Shown piece by piece: positions 9,207 through 18,956 of a stretch of 43,033 nt of DNA (the stretch's first letter is position 1; each line of letters begins with the position of its first letter). The notes under the pieces are model-generated. The model was not told the DNA's origin, ran no database searches, and saw only the letters and a list, made by a program, of their open reading frames with translations. Both the position numbers and the translations under genes were made by a program. Source of the DNA: Nitrospirota bacterium (GTDB lineage Bacteria > Nitrospirota > Leptospirillia > Leptospirillales > Leptospirillaceae); assembly GCA_027366615.1 (NCBI GenBank), contig DAHXNG010000071.1, forward strand, positions 1-43,033, given 5' to 3'.

Positions 9207-9701
9207 ATGATCCTCTCCCGGCGTTCGCCCCTCTTTTTAAAATACATCATCCTTGAGCGTATTGCGAAGGGGTCACTCGCCTTTCTCATCGGTATCGGCG
9301 GACTCTCCCTGGGGCCGGTCCGCCTGAACCACCTGCTTTACCATTGGGCGCAGAACCTCAATATCGATACGGACAACGCCTTTACCGGCCAGATCTTTCG
9401 AAAGACAGGTCTTGTCGGGCCCAACATGCTGATGATCATCTCGGTGGGGGGGGTCGTCTACGGATTGCTCAATCTGGTCGTGGCATGGGGACTCCACCGG
9501 CGCTTCCGGTGGGCTGAGTATATGACCATCATCGAGATCTCGGCCCTCATCCCCCTCGAGGTCTATGCGATGCATTCCCATTTTTCCAATTGGAGGCTGG
9601 GGGCCTTTGTCCTGAATGTTCTTATCGTGATCTATCTTCTGAAGAACCGTCAGCTGTTCCATGGCATTCATGAGACAGCCGACAGCGTGGACCCTGCCTG
9701 A
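9207..9701 (+). CDS. DUF2127-like membrane protein
   Basis: LKYIILERIAKGSLAFLIGIGGLSL...YGLLNLVVAWGLHRRFRWAEYMTIIEISALIPLEVY; several TM segments. Confidence 0.8.
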   Translation: MILSRRSPLFLKYIILERIAKGSLAFLIGIGGLSLGPVRLNHLLYHWAQNLNIDTDNAFTGQIFRKTGLVGPNMLMIISVGGVVYGLLNLVVAWGLHRRFRWAEYMTIIEISALIPLEVYAMHSHFSNWRLGAFVLNVLIVIYLLKNRQLFHGIHETADSVDPA

Positions 9702-9731
9702 ACCGTTGGGGTGGTCAAGGAGAGCCTCTCC

Positions 9732-10955
9732 ATGAGATTCTTTCTTCCGGTTCTGCTCTTTCTTTCCAATCTTCTCAACTACCTCGACCGCCAGCTCTTC
9801 ACCGCGCTCTTTCCCGTTCTGGCCCCGGCCTATCGCCTCTCCGATGTGGAGATGGGCGCCCTTGGCTCTTCCTTTACATTTTCATACCTTCTGTCCGCCC
9901 CGGCATTTGGGGTTCTTTTGGACAGAATCTCCCCCCGAAGGCTTCTGGCCGGCGGGGTGCTCGTTTTCTCTCTGGGGATGGCGATCTGCGCCTTCGCCGG
10001 GGGGAAGGTCGGTCTTTTTTCAGGCAGGATCCTGACCGGTGTAGGCGAGGCCGCCCTGATTGTGGTGGGTCCGCGGATCCTTGGCGGGCAGAAGGGAACC
10101 GGAAAACGAATGGCTCTCTTCTTTCTTGCCATGCCCATGGGGGTGGCCTCCGGGTTTCTTCTCGCCTCACGAAAGATCTCCGACTTTCACCGGATTCTCT
10201 TCATGCCGGTTCTTCCCGGAGTTCTCCTGGCGCTGTTTTTCCTCCTTCCTCCCGCAGGGCGTGCGACGCCGGAGCGGGAGGGGGGGAGCGAATCGCGGAG
10301 TGACCTTCCGGTCCTTTCGAGGTTTTCCATGATTCTCTTCGACCGGCGGCTTCTGACCCTGGTCGTTCTTCAGAGCGTGACGTTTTTTGTGATGGGAGGG
10401 ATGGGGGTCTGGATTTCCGTCTACCTGACGCGGGTCAGGCATTTGTCGATGGCGTCGGCTGGACAGATAAGTGCGGTGGCTCTTGTAACCGGGGGGGTGG
10501 CAGGGATTCTTCTGTCAGGATTCTTTTGTGACAGGATTGGCGATCGCGATCTTGAGGGAGTCTTTTGGCTTCTGCTCCGCACCCAGCTTCTGGCCCTTGC
10601 AGGAGTCTGCCTTGTGCTCCTGTCAGAGGGGCGACCGATGCTGCTTTTTGGGATGCTGCTTTCGAGCGGTGCCCTCTTTGGCCTTAATGTCAGCCTTGTG
10701 GTGGCCTTTCTGAGAGTCTCCTCCCCTCCTCTCTGGGGATGCGTCCTGGGGGGAGGGCTTTTCCTCTCTCACCTGACGGGGGACCTTCCCTCCGGAGCCC
10801 TGATCGGATTTCTCTCGGCCCATGTGGGACTCAAGTCGGCGATCGAAATCCTTCTTCCCGGCCCCCTGCTGGCAGGATTGTTTGCCGTATGGCTAACCGC
10901 AACTAACGAGCGGAGGATCAGACTCAAGTCGGAGCTCCCGCTCCGGTCCGGGTAG
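9732..10955 (+). CDS. MFS transporter
   Basis: About 12 hydrophobic segments, NLLNYLDRQLFTALFPVLAPAYRLSDVEMGALGSSFTFSYLLSAP. The start is likely ATG 9732 with AAGGAG upstream. Confidence 0.85.
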   Translation: MRFFLPVLLFLSNLLNYLDRQLFTALFPVLAPAYRLSDVEMGALGSSFTFSYLLSAPAFGVLLDRISPRRLLAGGVLVFSLGMAICAFAGGKVGLFSGRILTGVGEAALIVVGPRILGGQKGTGKRMALFFLAMPMGVASGFLLASRKISDFHRILFMPVLPGVLLALFFLLPPAGRATPEREGGSESRSDLPVLSRFSMILFDRRLLTLVVLQSVTFFVMGGMGVWISVYLTRVRHLSMASAGQISAVALVTGGVAGILLSGFFCDRIGDRDLEGVFWLLLRTQLLALAGVCLVLLSEGRPMLLFGMLLSSGALFGLNVSLVVAFLRVSSPPLWGCVLGGGLFLSHLTGDLPSGALIGFLSAHVGLKSAIEILLPGPLLAGLFAVWLTATNERRIRLKSELPLRSG

Positions 10956-11044
10956 CGTCCCGTGCTATACTCTTTCGAGAGATCCGGAACCCGGGAACTG
11001 GAAGGTCGGAAAAAAAAGGCGAAATATCGGGACGCAGGGAGTTT

Positions 11045-11563
11045 TTGACCGGAGTCGGGAAAACAAAATCAGTGTTTATTCAGGAGCGGGACGTGGAGAA
11101 GACGGTCGGAGAGATCATGACAAAGAATGTGGTGACGGTAACTCCGGAGGACTCTCTTCGGAGACTTGCGGAGGTCCTGACCACGGGGAAGATCGCCGGA
11201 GCGCCGGTTGTCGACGGATCGGGGCGCTATCTGGGTGTCGTTGGAGAGCATGATCTGATTCGTCATGAAAAGCCCCTCCATATTCCCACGGTCCTGACCC
11301 TGTTCGATTCCTGGATCCCGCTTGAGCTTCCCTCCACACTGAAAAAGGAGATCTCTCGAATCGGAGCTACGACAGTCTCCGATATCGTGAACCGGGAGGC
11401 TCCCACCCTTTCTTCCGGAGCGCCCTTGCGGGAGGCGGTCCTGCTTCTCGATCGGGAGGATGTCGACATCCTCCCGGTGGTCGAGGCGGGCCGGATCCTG
11501 GGAGTTGTGGGGCGGGAGGATCTCGTCCGGCTCCTCCTGACAGGTGATGACACCGTCGACTAG
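11045..11563 (+). CDS. Tandem CBS domain protein
   Basis: IMTKNVVTVTPEDSLRRLAEVLTTGKIAGAPVVDGSGRYLGVVGEHDLI and a second CBS repeat at VEAGRILGVVGREDLVRLLL. The start is uncertain (TTG 11045 or a downstream GTG). Confidence 0.88.
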   Translation: MTGVGKTKSVFIQERDVEKTVGEIMTKNVVTVTPEDSLRRLAEVLTTGKIAGAPVVDGSGRYLGVVGEHDLIRHEKPLHIPTVLTLFDSWIPLELPSTLKKEISRIGATTVSDIVNREAPTLSSGAPLREAVLLLDREDVDILPVVEAGRILGVVGREDLVRLLLTGDDTVD

Positions 11564-12164
11564 CCGGGAAAAGGACGGTGCAGGCGACCTCCTGCGCGTT
11601 CCGCCGGAGATTCCTCTCGGCCGGATCGGTGAGTGCCTGGGACGAACAGCCTCTCCGGGGGCGCTGATACTTCTGTCCGGAGCCATGGGGACGGGGAAGA
11701 CCTCCCTTGCCGCGGGTGTCGCCCGGGGAATGGGGATTTCCTCCCGAATAGCCTCGCCGACATTTCTCTACCTGCAGGACTACCCGTCTTTGGCAGGGGG
11801 GGGTGCGCTAGGGCTTCTTCATGCCGACTGGGACAGGGTCTCACCGGGGGCGGAGGATCTCGAGGAGGCCCTTCTTGACGGCGCCTCCCGGCGGGTAACG
11901 ATGGTCGAGTGGGGAGAGAAGCTTCCCCGATCCCTTGTGGCATGCTTTCCGCTTCGCCTTCGATTGGGACTTTCGATTCCCGCGGAGGGTAGGGGCCGCT
12001 GTCTTACGCTCTTCTGGGAGTCCGATCCTCCCCGGGAAGAGGAGTGGGCCTGTGTCAGGGACTCCTTCTGGAATAGTCTTGCGAAGGAGGAGCCTTCTCT
12101 GTCCGGCCCTGATTCGGCCCTGATCCGGCCCATCCGGATGGATCCTCCTCGCGAAATGCCCTGA
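11544..12164 (+). CDS. tsaE: tRNA threonylcarbamoyladenosine biosynthesis ATPase TsaE
   Basis: LLSGAMGTGKTSLAAGVARGMG P-loop, SPTFLYLQDY, HADWDRV, VTMVEWGEKLP. Confidence 0.85.
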   Translation: MMTPSTSREKDGAGDLLRVPPEIPLGRIGECLGRTASPGALILLSGAMGTGKTSLAAGVARGMGISSRIASPTFLYLQDYPSLAGGGALGLLHADWDRVSPGAEDLEEALLDGASRRVTMVEWGEKLPRSLVACFPLRLRLGLSIPAEGRGRCLTLFWESDPPREEEWACVRDSFWNSLAKEEPSLSGPDSALIRPIRMDPPREMP

Positions 12165-12342
12165 CCTCTGTCGGCTCTGGGCGCCTCTGGGCGCAAAGGG
12201 GCGCAAAGGGCAGGGAGGACCGGGGCTCCCGAGAGAGGCCAAAGGGGCGGAGCCGGAATTCTCGAACGGTTTCGATACGATTATTGGCTAAAATTGTTGA
12301 CTTAATAAGATTGTTGACGTGATGACGGAGGGGCCAGAACGG

Positions 12343-12867
12343 ATGGAACATCTCTTTGCTCCCTGGCGTATGCGCTATATCAAGGGAGAGTCCCGGACGG
12401 CCAACGACGGGAGTTGTCTTCTTTGTGAGATTCCCCGGGAAGGGGTGAGTCGCGACCGGCTCGTTCTCTATCGCGGTGAGCTCTGTTACATTGTTATGAA
12501 CGCCTTTCCCTATACCAGCGGCCATCTGATGGTTGTCCCCCGCTCACATGGGGCGAAGATGGGAGATTTTTCGCTAGATGTTCTCGACGAAATGACTGCC
12601 CTTCTCAGGGAGTGCGAGAGAATCATCGGCGAGATTTTCCGTCCGGGAGGGTTCAACATGGGAATGAATGTGGGCTCAGCCGCTGGAGCGGGGATTGCCG
12701 GCCACCTTCACGCCCATATCCTCCCCCGGTGGGACGGCGATACCAACTTTCTGACGACGGTGGCGGAGACCCGAGTCGTTCCGGAGGACCTCCGCGAAAG
12801 CTACGACCGGATGCTTCCCTATTTTTTGAGTCTTCCCGCGAGCATGGCTCCCGGATCGGCTTCCTGA
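12343..12867 (+). CDS. HIT family hydrolase
   Basis: MEHLFAPWRMRYIKG, CLLCEIP, HLHAHILPRWDGDTNF histidine triad; RBS GGAGGGG supports ATG 12343. Confidence 0.92.
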   Translation: MEHLFAPWRMRYIKGESRTANDGSCLLCEIPREGVSRDRLVLYRGELCYIVMNAFPYTSGHLMVVPRSHGAKMGDFSLDVLDEMTALLRECERIIGEIFRPGGFNMGMNVGSAAGAGIAGHLHAHILPRWDGDTNFLTTVAETRVVPEDLRESYDRMLPYFLSLPASMAPGSAS

Positions 12868-12958
12868 GAGCTCCTGCCGGCATGGATGTTTACAGGAGAG
12901 AGGATCGGGCGTAGGATGAATGAGTGTTTTTCCTGAGAGGATATGTGAGGAGGTCGGC

Positions 12959-13693
12959 ATGAGAGTCTTTCGGCGTCTGTTTCTTTATGCGGTTCCTGTG
13001 GCGTTTGTCGTCCTGTCGGGCCTTTTTCCCCTCCTGACTCCCCCCGCCCGGGCCTGGGTCGTTGACGGGAAGCCCAATTATCCTGTGGCGGAGGTCCATG
13101 CAAGGCTTGCGGTCCTCTACGACAATTACAGGACCCTCGCCACCGAGATGGATGCGATGCTCGCCGACCCGAAGGTGACTTCAGCTCGCTACGAACCCTG
13201 GAAGAAGGACTGGTCAAAGCGCATGTTCGCCGCCGAGGCGGATCTCCGGACCTTTTACCCCTACTTCATGCCGATCAACCAGCATCCCTGGACCCGGGAG
13301 GCGGCGGTCTTTACCAACCTTCAGGGCGTCCGCGAATGGCTCTGGACAGTGGAGCAGGACAAGGAGAGTCTGGTCCTCGGAAAGCCGAACTTCGACATCG
13401 AAAATGGTGCCATCTATCCAAGGAATATCGATATGTACCGGGGATTTCTCCAGAAGGCCGGGGGTATCTTGACCGGGGGCCCCTTTTACGGTAATTTCTT
13501 CAAGGACACGCAGGCTACGATCCTTGCCAACTACTGCGTCTACCCCGAGGTTCACGGGGACGGTTCGACCCACATGACAAAGCTCGTCAAGCCATCCTTC
13601 CAGAAGATGGGGCTGGTGAACGGCCTGAAGGAGCGGCAGGAGGCAAAAAACTCCTCCTCTGCGCCATCGTCTTCGCCGGCCGTATCAAGATAG
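12959..13693 (+). CDS. Exported protein of unknown function, aromatic-rich
   Basis: Signal peptide MRVFRRLFLYAVPVAFVVLSGLFPLLTPPARA; GGAGG upstream of ATG 12959; no family recognised. Confidence 0.75.
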   Translation: MRVFRRLFLYAVPVAFVVLSGLFPLLTPPARAWVVDGKPNYPVAEVHARLAVLYDNYRTLATEMDAMLADPKVTSARYEPWKKDWSKRMFAAEADLRTFYPYFMPINQHPWTREAAVFTNLQGVREWLWTVEQDKESLVLGKPNFDIENGAIYPRNIDMYRGFLQKAGGILTGGPFYGNFFKDTQATILANYCVYPEVHGDGSTHMTKLVKPSFQKMGLVNGLKERQEAKNSSSAPSSSPAVSR

Positions 13694-14014
13694 CTCCGGT
13701 CTCGCCAATGGCTTCGGCCAGGATCGCCGGGCAAGGCGATCAGGACAGGAAATAGCAGCCTCTCCTCCGGCCCTCCAGGGGGGGGCATGAATTCTTCCAT
13801 CACTCCTTTAAATCCGGGACTGCGAGCCCGGAAAGGGGCTCATGATGTCTCAGCTGACCCGGTGGCAGGCACGTCCTTGTGGGACGGTCCGAACCGCACA
13901 TCGCCTCTCTTCGTGCCAATTCTTCGCTCTCTTTTTCTTTCCGGAATTGAATAGCGCCTGTCTTGATTGGCTCCTGTCTCGGCCAGCTTTGATGTTTCGG
14001 GGGGGGGAGGAGCT

Positions 14015-14575
14015 GTGAGCCTTTGGGAATCCCCCCGCCTTCTTCTCGACCCTCCCCGTATTGACCGTATTCTCAGGCGCATGGCCCACGAAATCCTGGA
14101 AAAGAACCAGGGGCCTTCCGGCCTCTATCTCGTGGGAATCCTCAAGGGGGGGGAGCCCCTGGCCGGGAAGCTTGCACAGCTGATCGAAGAATTCGAGGGA
14201 ACACATCCTCCCGTCGGCGCGCTCGATGTCACCCTCTACCGCGATGACCTCTCCGGTCGGGAGGGACTTCCCCTACTTCGTCAAAGCCATCTTCCCCTTC
14301 CCATCGACGGAAAGAAGATTGTTCTCGTTGACGACGTTCTCTTCACCGGAAGGACGGTCCGTGCCGCCATGGACTTCCTCGTCGACTTCGGGAGACCCTC
14401 CCGGATCATGCTGGCCGTTCTTGTCGACCGGGGCCATCGGGAGCTTCCCATCCGTGCCGACTTTGTCGGGAAAAATCTGCCGACCTCTCACGAAGAGAAG
14501 GTTCTTGTGGACCTCTCCGAGGGAGCGGAAAACGTGACGGTCGTTCGTCCGCTTCCGGGAGAAGACCATGCCTGA
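14015..14575 (+). CDS. pyrR: PyrR bifunctional regulator / uracil phosphoribosyltransferase
   Basis: PRPP-binding motif KIVLVDDVLFTGRTVRAAMD; first gene of the pyr cluster; GTG start with GGGGGGGGAGGAGCT upstream. Confidence 0.92.
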   Translation: MSLWESPRLLLDPPRIDRILRRMAHEILEKNQGPSGLYLVGILKGGEPLAGKLAQLIEEFEGTHPPVGALDVTLYRDDLSGREGLPLLRQSHLPLPIDGKKIVLVDDVLFTGRTVRAAMDFLVDFGRPSRIMLAVLVDRGHRELPIRADFVGKNLPTSHEEKVLVDLSEGAENVTVVRPLPGEDHA

Positions 14576-15563
14576 GCGCTCCCTTCCTTCCTCCCCCCCG
14601 TCCATTGGACCCCACCTGCTCTCGCTTTCCGGGATGACGAAGGAGAAAATTACCTCCATTCTCGATGCGGCAGAGACCTTTCTCGATGTGGGCCATCAGA
14701 CGGTCAAGAAGGTTCCGGTCCTTCGCGGGAAGACATTGGTCAACCTCTTTTACGAATCGTCGACCCGGACACGCTCCTCCTTCGAGATCGCGGCCAAACG
14801 CCTCTCGGCGGACGTGATCAATGTCACCCCGTCCCAGAGCAGCGTGACCAAAGGGGAGAGCCTTTCCGACACGGTCCGGACGATCGAGGCTTTGGGGGCG
14901 GACGGGATCGTGATTCGCCATGCCTCGTCGGGGGCCGCCGCCTTTGTGGCCGAGCGGGTAAACTGCCATGTGGTAAACGGGGGGGACGGCTGCCACGAGC
15001 ATCCGACCCAGGCCCTTCTCGACCTTTTTACCATAAGAAAGAAGAAGGGACGCATCGACGGCCTGTCGGTGGCGATCGTGGGGGACATCCTCCACAGCCG
15101 CGTCGCCCGTTCCAATATACTGGCACTTTCGGCCATGGGGGCCCGTATCCGGCTCGTGGCCCCACCGACCCTATTGCCCCGGGGAATCGAGGGCTGGCCG
15201 GTGACGATCCATCATCGACTCGACCGCGGGATCGAAGGTTGCGATGTGGTCATGGCCCTTCGCCTCCAGCTCGAACGCGCATCGGGGGGATATATTCCCT
15301 CGCTCTCCGAGTACGCAAGCCTCTACGGCCTTTCGGCCCGGGTTCTCGAACGCCATGCTCCGGAGGCGGTTGTCCTTCACCCGGGGCCGGTCAATCGCGG
15401 GGTCGAGATTTCAGGCGAAGAAGGCTTTCTAAACGAGGTGGCCATTCTCGATCAGGTCGAGTTCGGGGTCTCGGTTCGCATGGCTGTACTCTATCTTTTG
15501 ATGGGGGGTCGTCCTGAAGAGGCGGCACTCCTGTCCATGCCCGCAAGGGGGGAGGGTTCGTGA
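14568..15563 (+). CDS. pyrB: Aspartate carbamoyltransferase catalytic subunit
   Basis: NLFYESSTRTRSSFEIAAKRL, DGIVIRHASSGAA, GDGCHEHPTQALLDL, HPGPVNRGVEI. Confidence 0.97.
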   Translation: MPERSLPSSPPSIGPHLLSLSGMTKEKITSILDAAETFLDVGHQTVKKVPVLRGKTLVNLFYESSTRTRSSFEIAAKRLSADVINVTPSQSSVTKGESLSDTVRTIEALGADGIVIRHASSGAAAFVAERVNCHVVNGGDGCHEHPTQALLDLFTIRKKKGRIDGLSVAIVGDILHSRVARSNILALSAMGARIRLVAPPTLLPRGIEGWPVTIHHRLDRGIEGCDVVMALRLQLERASGGYIPSLSEYASLYGLSARVLERHAPEAVVLHPGPVNRGVEISGEEGFLNEVAILDQVEFGVSVRMAVLYLLMGGRPEEAALLSMPARGEGS

Positions 15564-16858
15564 AGGAGGCGTCGGGGGGAAATCTTCTGGTAAGAAACGT
15601 CCATCTGTTCGATCCCTCGGAAGGGATCTCGAAGGAGGGGGAGTCCCTCCTTGTCCTGGAGGGGCGGGTGGCCTCTCCGGGAAGCTCCGTTCCCGCAGGA
15701 ACGCCCGAGATCGACGGACGCGGAGGACTCCTCTGTCCCGGATTTGTCGACCTTCACGCCCATTTCAGGGAGCCAGGGTTCGAATACAAGGAGACCGTCG
15801 CTTCAGGGTCGCGTGCCGCCGCCGCCGGAGGCTTCACCTCCGTGTGCGTGATGGCCAATACGAACCCGGTCAACGACAACGCGGCCATTACCCGGGCCAT
15901 CCTCGATCGCGCCCGTGAGGTCGGTCTGGTCCGGGTCTTTCCGATCGGTGCAGTGACCCGGGGACTCGAGGGCGCAGAACTCTCCGAGATGGGAGCGCTA
16001 TCCGAGGCCGGATGCATCGCCTTCTCCGACGACGGTCGACCGGTCTCGACAGCCCTGATGCTTCGTCGGGCCCTCGAATACAGCCGCCTTTTCGGGAAGC
16101 CCGTCATCGACCACTGCGAGGATATGCCGCTGTCCAACCGCGGCGTCATGAACGAGGGGACGGTCTCGGCGGAGCTGGGGCTTGCGGGGATCCCCAACGC
16201 CTCCGAGGAGGTCTCGATCGCCCGGGACCTTGCGGTTCTCGAGCTGGCCGGGGGCCACCTCCATGTTGCCCACCTCTCCACCGCCGGAGGGGTCAGGCTT
16301 GTCCGGGAGGCCAGGCGCCGCCATCTTCGGGTGACTACAGAGACCTGCCCCCACTACTTTTCCCTGACGGACGAGGCTGTCCGGTGCCACGGGACCCATG
16401 CCAAGATGAATCCGCCTCTCAGGCGGGAGGAGGACCGGCTGGCTGTGATCGCGGGAATTCGGGACGGGACCATCGATGCGATCGCTACCGACCATGCCCC
16501 TCATGCTCCCCACGAGAAGGAGCAGGAGTTCGACCGGGCCCCGTTTGGCATTATCGGCCTTGAGACCGCTTTTTCCCTTTCTCTTGAGCTTGTCCGGGAC
16601 GGACACATCACCCTCTCCGAACTCATGACCCTCCTTTCTGCGCGTCCCGCCGAAATCTTCGGCCTTCCGCACGGGAGCCTCCACCCCGGGGGGCTTGCCG
16701 ACCTCGTTCTTCTTGATCTGGAGGGCGAATGGGAGGCGGGCCGACCGGGATACCGTTCGAAGAGCCGGAACTCTCCCTTTACCGGACGCACGATGAAGGG
16801 TCGCGTCGCCGCGACGATCGTCGGCGGCCGCGTCGTCTTCGAGGAGAGCCGCCCATGA
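15560..16858 (+). CDS. pyrC: Dihydroorotase
   Basis: DLHAHFREPGFEYKETVASGSRAAAAGGFTSVCVMANTNPVND, IDAIATDHAPHAPHEKEQEF. Confidence 0.96.
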   Translation: MKEASGGNLLVRNVHLFDPSEGISKEGESLLVLEGRVASPGSSVPAGTPEIDGRGGLLCPGFVDLHAHFREPGFEYKETVASGSRAAAAGGFTSVCVMANTNPVNDNAAITRAILDRAREVGLVRVFPIGAVTRGLEGAELSEMGALSEAGCIAFSDDGRPVSTALMLRRALEYSRLFGKPVIDHCEDMPLSNRGVMNEGTVSAELGLAGIPNASEEVSIARDLAVLELAGGHLHVAHLSTAGGVRLVREARRRHLRVTTETCPHYFSLTDEAVRCHGTHAKMNPPLRREEDRLAVIAGIRDGTIDAIATDHAPHAPHEKEQEFDRAPFGIIGLETAFSLSLELVRDGHITLSELMTLLSARPAEIFGLPHGSLHPGGLADLVLLDLEGEWEAGRPGYRSKSRNSPFTGRTMKGRVAATIVGGRVVFEESRP

Positions 16859-17961
16859 GGGATCGCGCCAAGAACAGGAAGATTTCCCTGGCACTTGAGG
16901 ACGGGACGATTCTCACCGGGCAGTCGGCCGGGGTCCCCGGAACGGTGGCCGGAGAGTTCGTTTTCAATACCGCAATGTCGGGCTACGAGGAGGTTCTGAC
17001 CGACCCCTCCTATGCCGGCCAGATCGTCGTGATGACCTCCCCCATGATCGGCAATACCGGAATCACCCGGGAGGATGCCGAGTCGGGCAAGGTTCACCTG
17101 TCGGGCTTCGTGGCCCGCGAGATCGTCGATCTTCCCTCGAACTACCGCTCCCGCCTTTCTCTTCCCGACTACTTCCGGGAGGAGGGGGTCGTGGCGGCGA
17201 CAGGGATCGACACGCGCCTTCTGACCCTTCGCATTCGTGACAGAGGGGTCCTCCGGGGGGTGCTGACCACCGAGGAGCATGATCCTGCGACCCTTCTCCG
17301 GATGGCCCGGGAGGTTCCTCCAATCGGGGAGAGCGACCTTGTCGGGCGGGTGGCGACCCGGGAGCGGCGGACGCTTCTTCCGGAAGGGCCCTCCACCCTT
17401 CGCGTCGTCCTCGTCGACTACGGGGCCAAGGAGTCGATTGCCCACTGTATTCTGTCGATGGGTGTGGCTGTGACCGTTGTTCCCCCACAGACCACCGCCC
17501 GCCAGATACTCGAGGATCGCCCCGATGGGGTGATCCTCTCGAACGGTCCGGGAGATCCGGCCGTCCTCACCTCGGTGGTGGAGGAGATCCGGGGCCTCGT
17601 GGGCCGGCTCCCCCTCTTCGGGATCTGTCTTGGCCATCAGCTTCTGGCGAGGGCGGTGGGGGCGCAGACCTTCAAGCTTCCCTTCGGCCACCATGGCATC
17701 AACCATCCGGTGCTCGACATTCTGGAGGGGCGCGTTCTGATCACCTCCCAGAACCACAACTACGCCGTCGATCCGGCAACGCTTCCCGAAGGGGCAGTCA
17801 GGACCTTCGAGAGCCTCTATGACCACTCGCTCGAAGGGCTCTGGTTTCGTGAGGCGAGGATCTATTCGGTCCAGTTCCATCCCGAGTCGGCCCCGGGCCC
17901 CCGGGACGGGCGGAGTATCTTTTCCCGCTTTCTTTCGATCCTTTCGGGGGAGGATCGGTGA
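16855..17961 (+). CDS. carA: Carbamoyl-phosphate synthase small subunit
   Basis: FNTAMSGYEEVLTDPSYAGQIVVMTSPMIGNTG; class I GATase FGICLGHQLLARAVG; ATG 16855 overlaps the pyrC stop. Confidence 0.96.
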   Translation: MRDRAKNRKISLALEDGTILTGQSAGVPGTVAGEFVFNTAMSGYEEVLTDPSYAGQIVVMTSPMIGNTGITREDAESGKVHLSGFVAREIVDLPSNYRSRLSLPDYFREEGVVAATGIDTRLLTLRIRDRGVLRGVLTTEEHDPATLLRMAREVPPIGESDLVGRVATRERRTLLPEGPSTLRVVLVDYGAKESIAHCILSMGVAVTVVPPQTTARQILEDRPDGVILSNGPGDPAVLTSVVEEIRGLVGRLPLFGICLGHQLLARAVGAQTFKLPFGHHGINHPVLDILEGRVLITSQNHNYAVDPATLPEGAVRTFESLYDHSLEGLWFREARIYSVQFHPESAPGPRDGRSIFSRFLSILSGEDR

Positions 17962-18956
17962 CCGGCTTCGTCTCCTCTCTCCGGGAACTTCCGGAGGAGG
18001 CCTCGGAGAGAGTCCGGGCGGGCTACGAGGCCCTGGGCAACTGCCGGGTCTGCCCGCGTTCCTGCGGCGTCGACCGCCTCTCGGGGGAGACCGGAACCTG
18101 CCGTACCGGCCTCCTCGCCAAGGTCGCCGCCGCCAATCTCCACTTCGGAGAGGAGCCCTGTCTGACAGGGACGAGGGGGTCGGGAACGGTCTTTTTCTCC
18201 GGCTGCAATCTGGCCTGCGACTTTTGCCAGAACTTTCCTCTCAGCCAGTTTGGTCAGGGACAAGAGAAGACGCCCCGGGAGATCGCTGAGATCTTTTTGG
18301 GGCTCGAAGGTCGGGGGGCTCACAACATCAACCTCGTCACGCCGAGCCATGTTGTGCCCCAGATCCTTCATGCCCTGGCGCTGGCCCGGAAGGACGGGCT
18401 CACCGTACCGGTGGTCTACAACTCGAACGGCTACGACGAGCCTGCCATGCTTCGCCTTCTCGAGGGATATGTCGACATCTATCTTCCCGACATGAAATAT
18501 GCCTCCGACCTCGTGGCCCTTCGTCACTCGAAGGCCCCCGGCTACGTGGAGCGAAATCGTGCCGCAGTGAGGGAGATGGCCCGTCAGGTTGGCCCTCTCT
18601 CCCTTGACGACAGAGGTCTTGCCCGGCGGGGTCTTCTTATTCGCCACCTGCTCCTTCCGGGAGGCTTGTCGGGGTTCGGCGAGGTTGCGAAATTCATCAG
18701 GGAAGAGCTTGGTCAGGAGACGGCCGTCTCCTTCATGGGGCAGTATTTTCCGACCCACCGGGCGCTCAGGATTCCCGCCCTGGCCCGGAGGATCACGAAG
18801 GATGAGTACGACCGGGGGCTTGAGATCCTCTTTTCGGAGGGGCTTGTCGAGGGATATGTACAGGAGTTCGAAGGGGAGGATGAGGGCCTGTTCCCGGCCT
18901 CCCAGGAAACAGAGGAGAGAGAGTGCCAAAGAGAGATGACCTTCGCCACATCCTGA
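17958..18956 (+). CDS. Radical SAM protein, COG1313/PflX-like
   Basis: [21 protein letters not shown]-terminal cysteines and radical [21 protein letters not shown] (CxxxCxxC). Confidence 0.9.
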   Translation: MTGFVSSLRELPEEASERVRAGYEALGNCRVCPRSCGVDRLSGETGTCRTGLLAKVAAANLHFGEEPCLTGTRGSGTVFFSGCNLACDFCQNFPLSQFGQGQEKTPREIAEIFLGLEGRGAHNINLVTPSHVVPQILHALALARKDGLTVPVVYNSNGYDEPAMLRLLEGYVDIYLPDMKYASDLVALRHSKAPGYVERNRAAVREMARQVGPLSLDDRGLARRGLLIRHLLLPGGLSGFGEVAKFIREELGQETAVSFMGQYFPTHRALRIPALARRITKDEYDRGLEILFSEGLVEGYVQEFEGEDEGLFPASQETEERECQREMTFATS

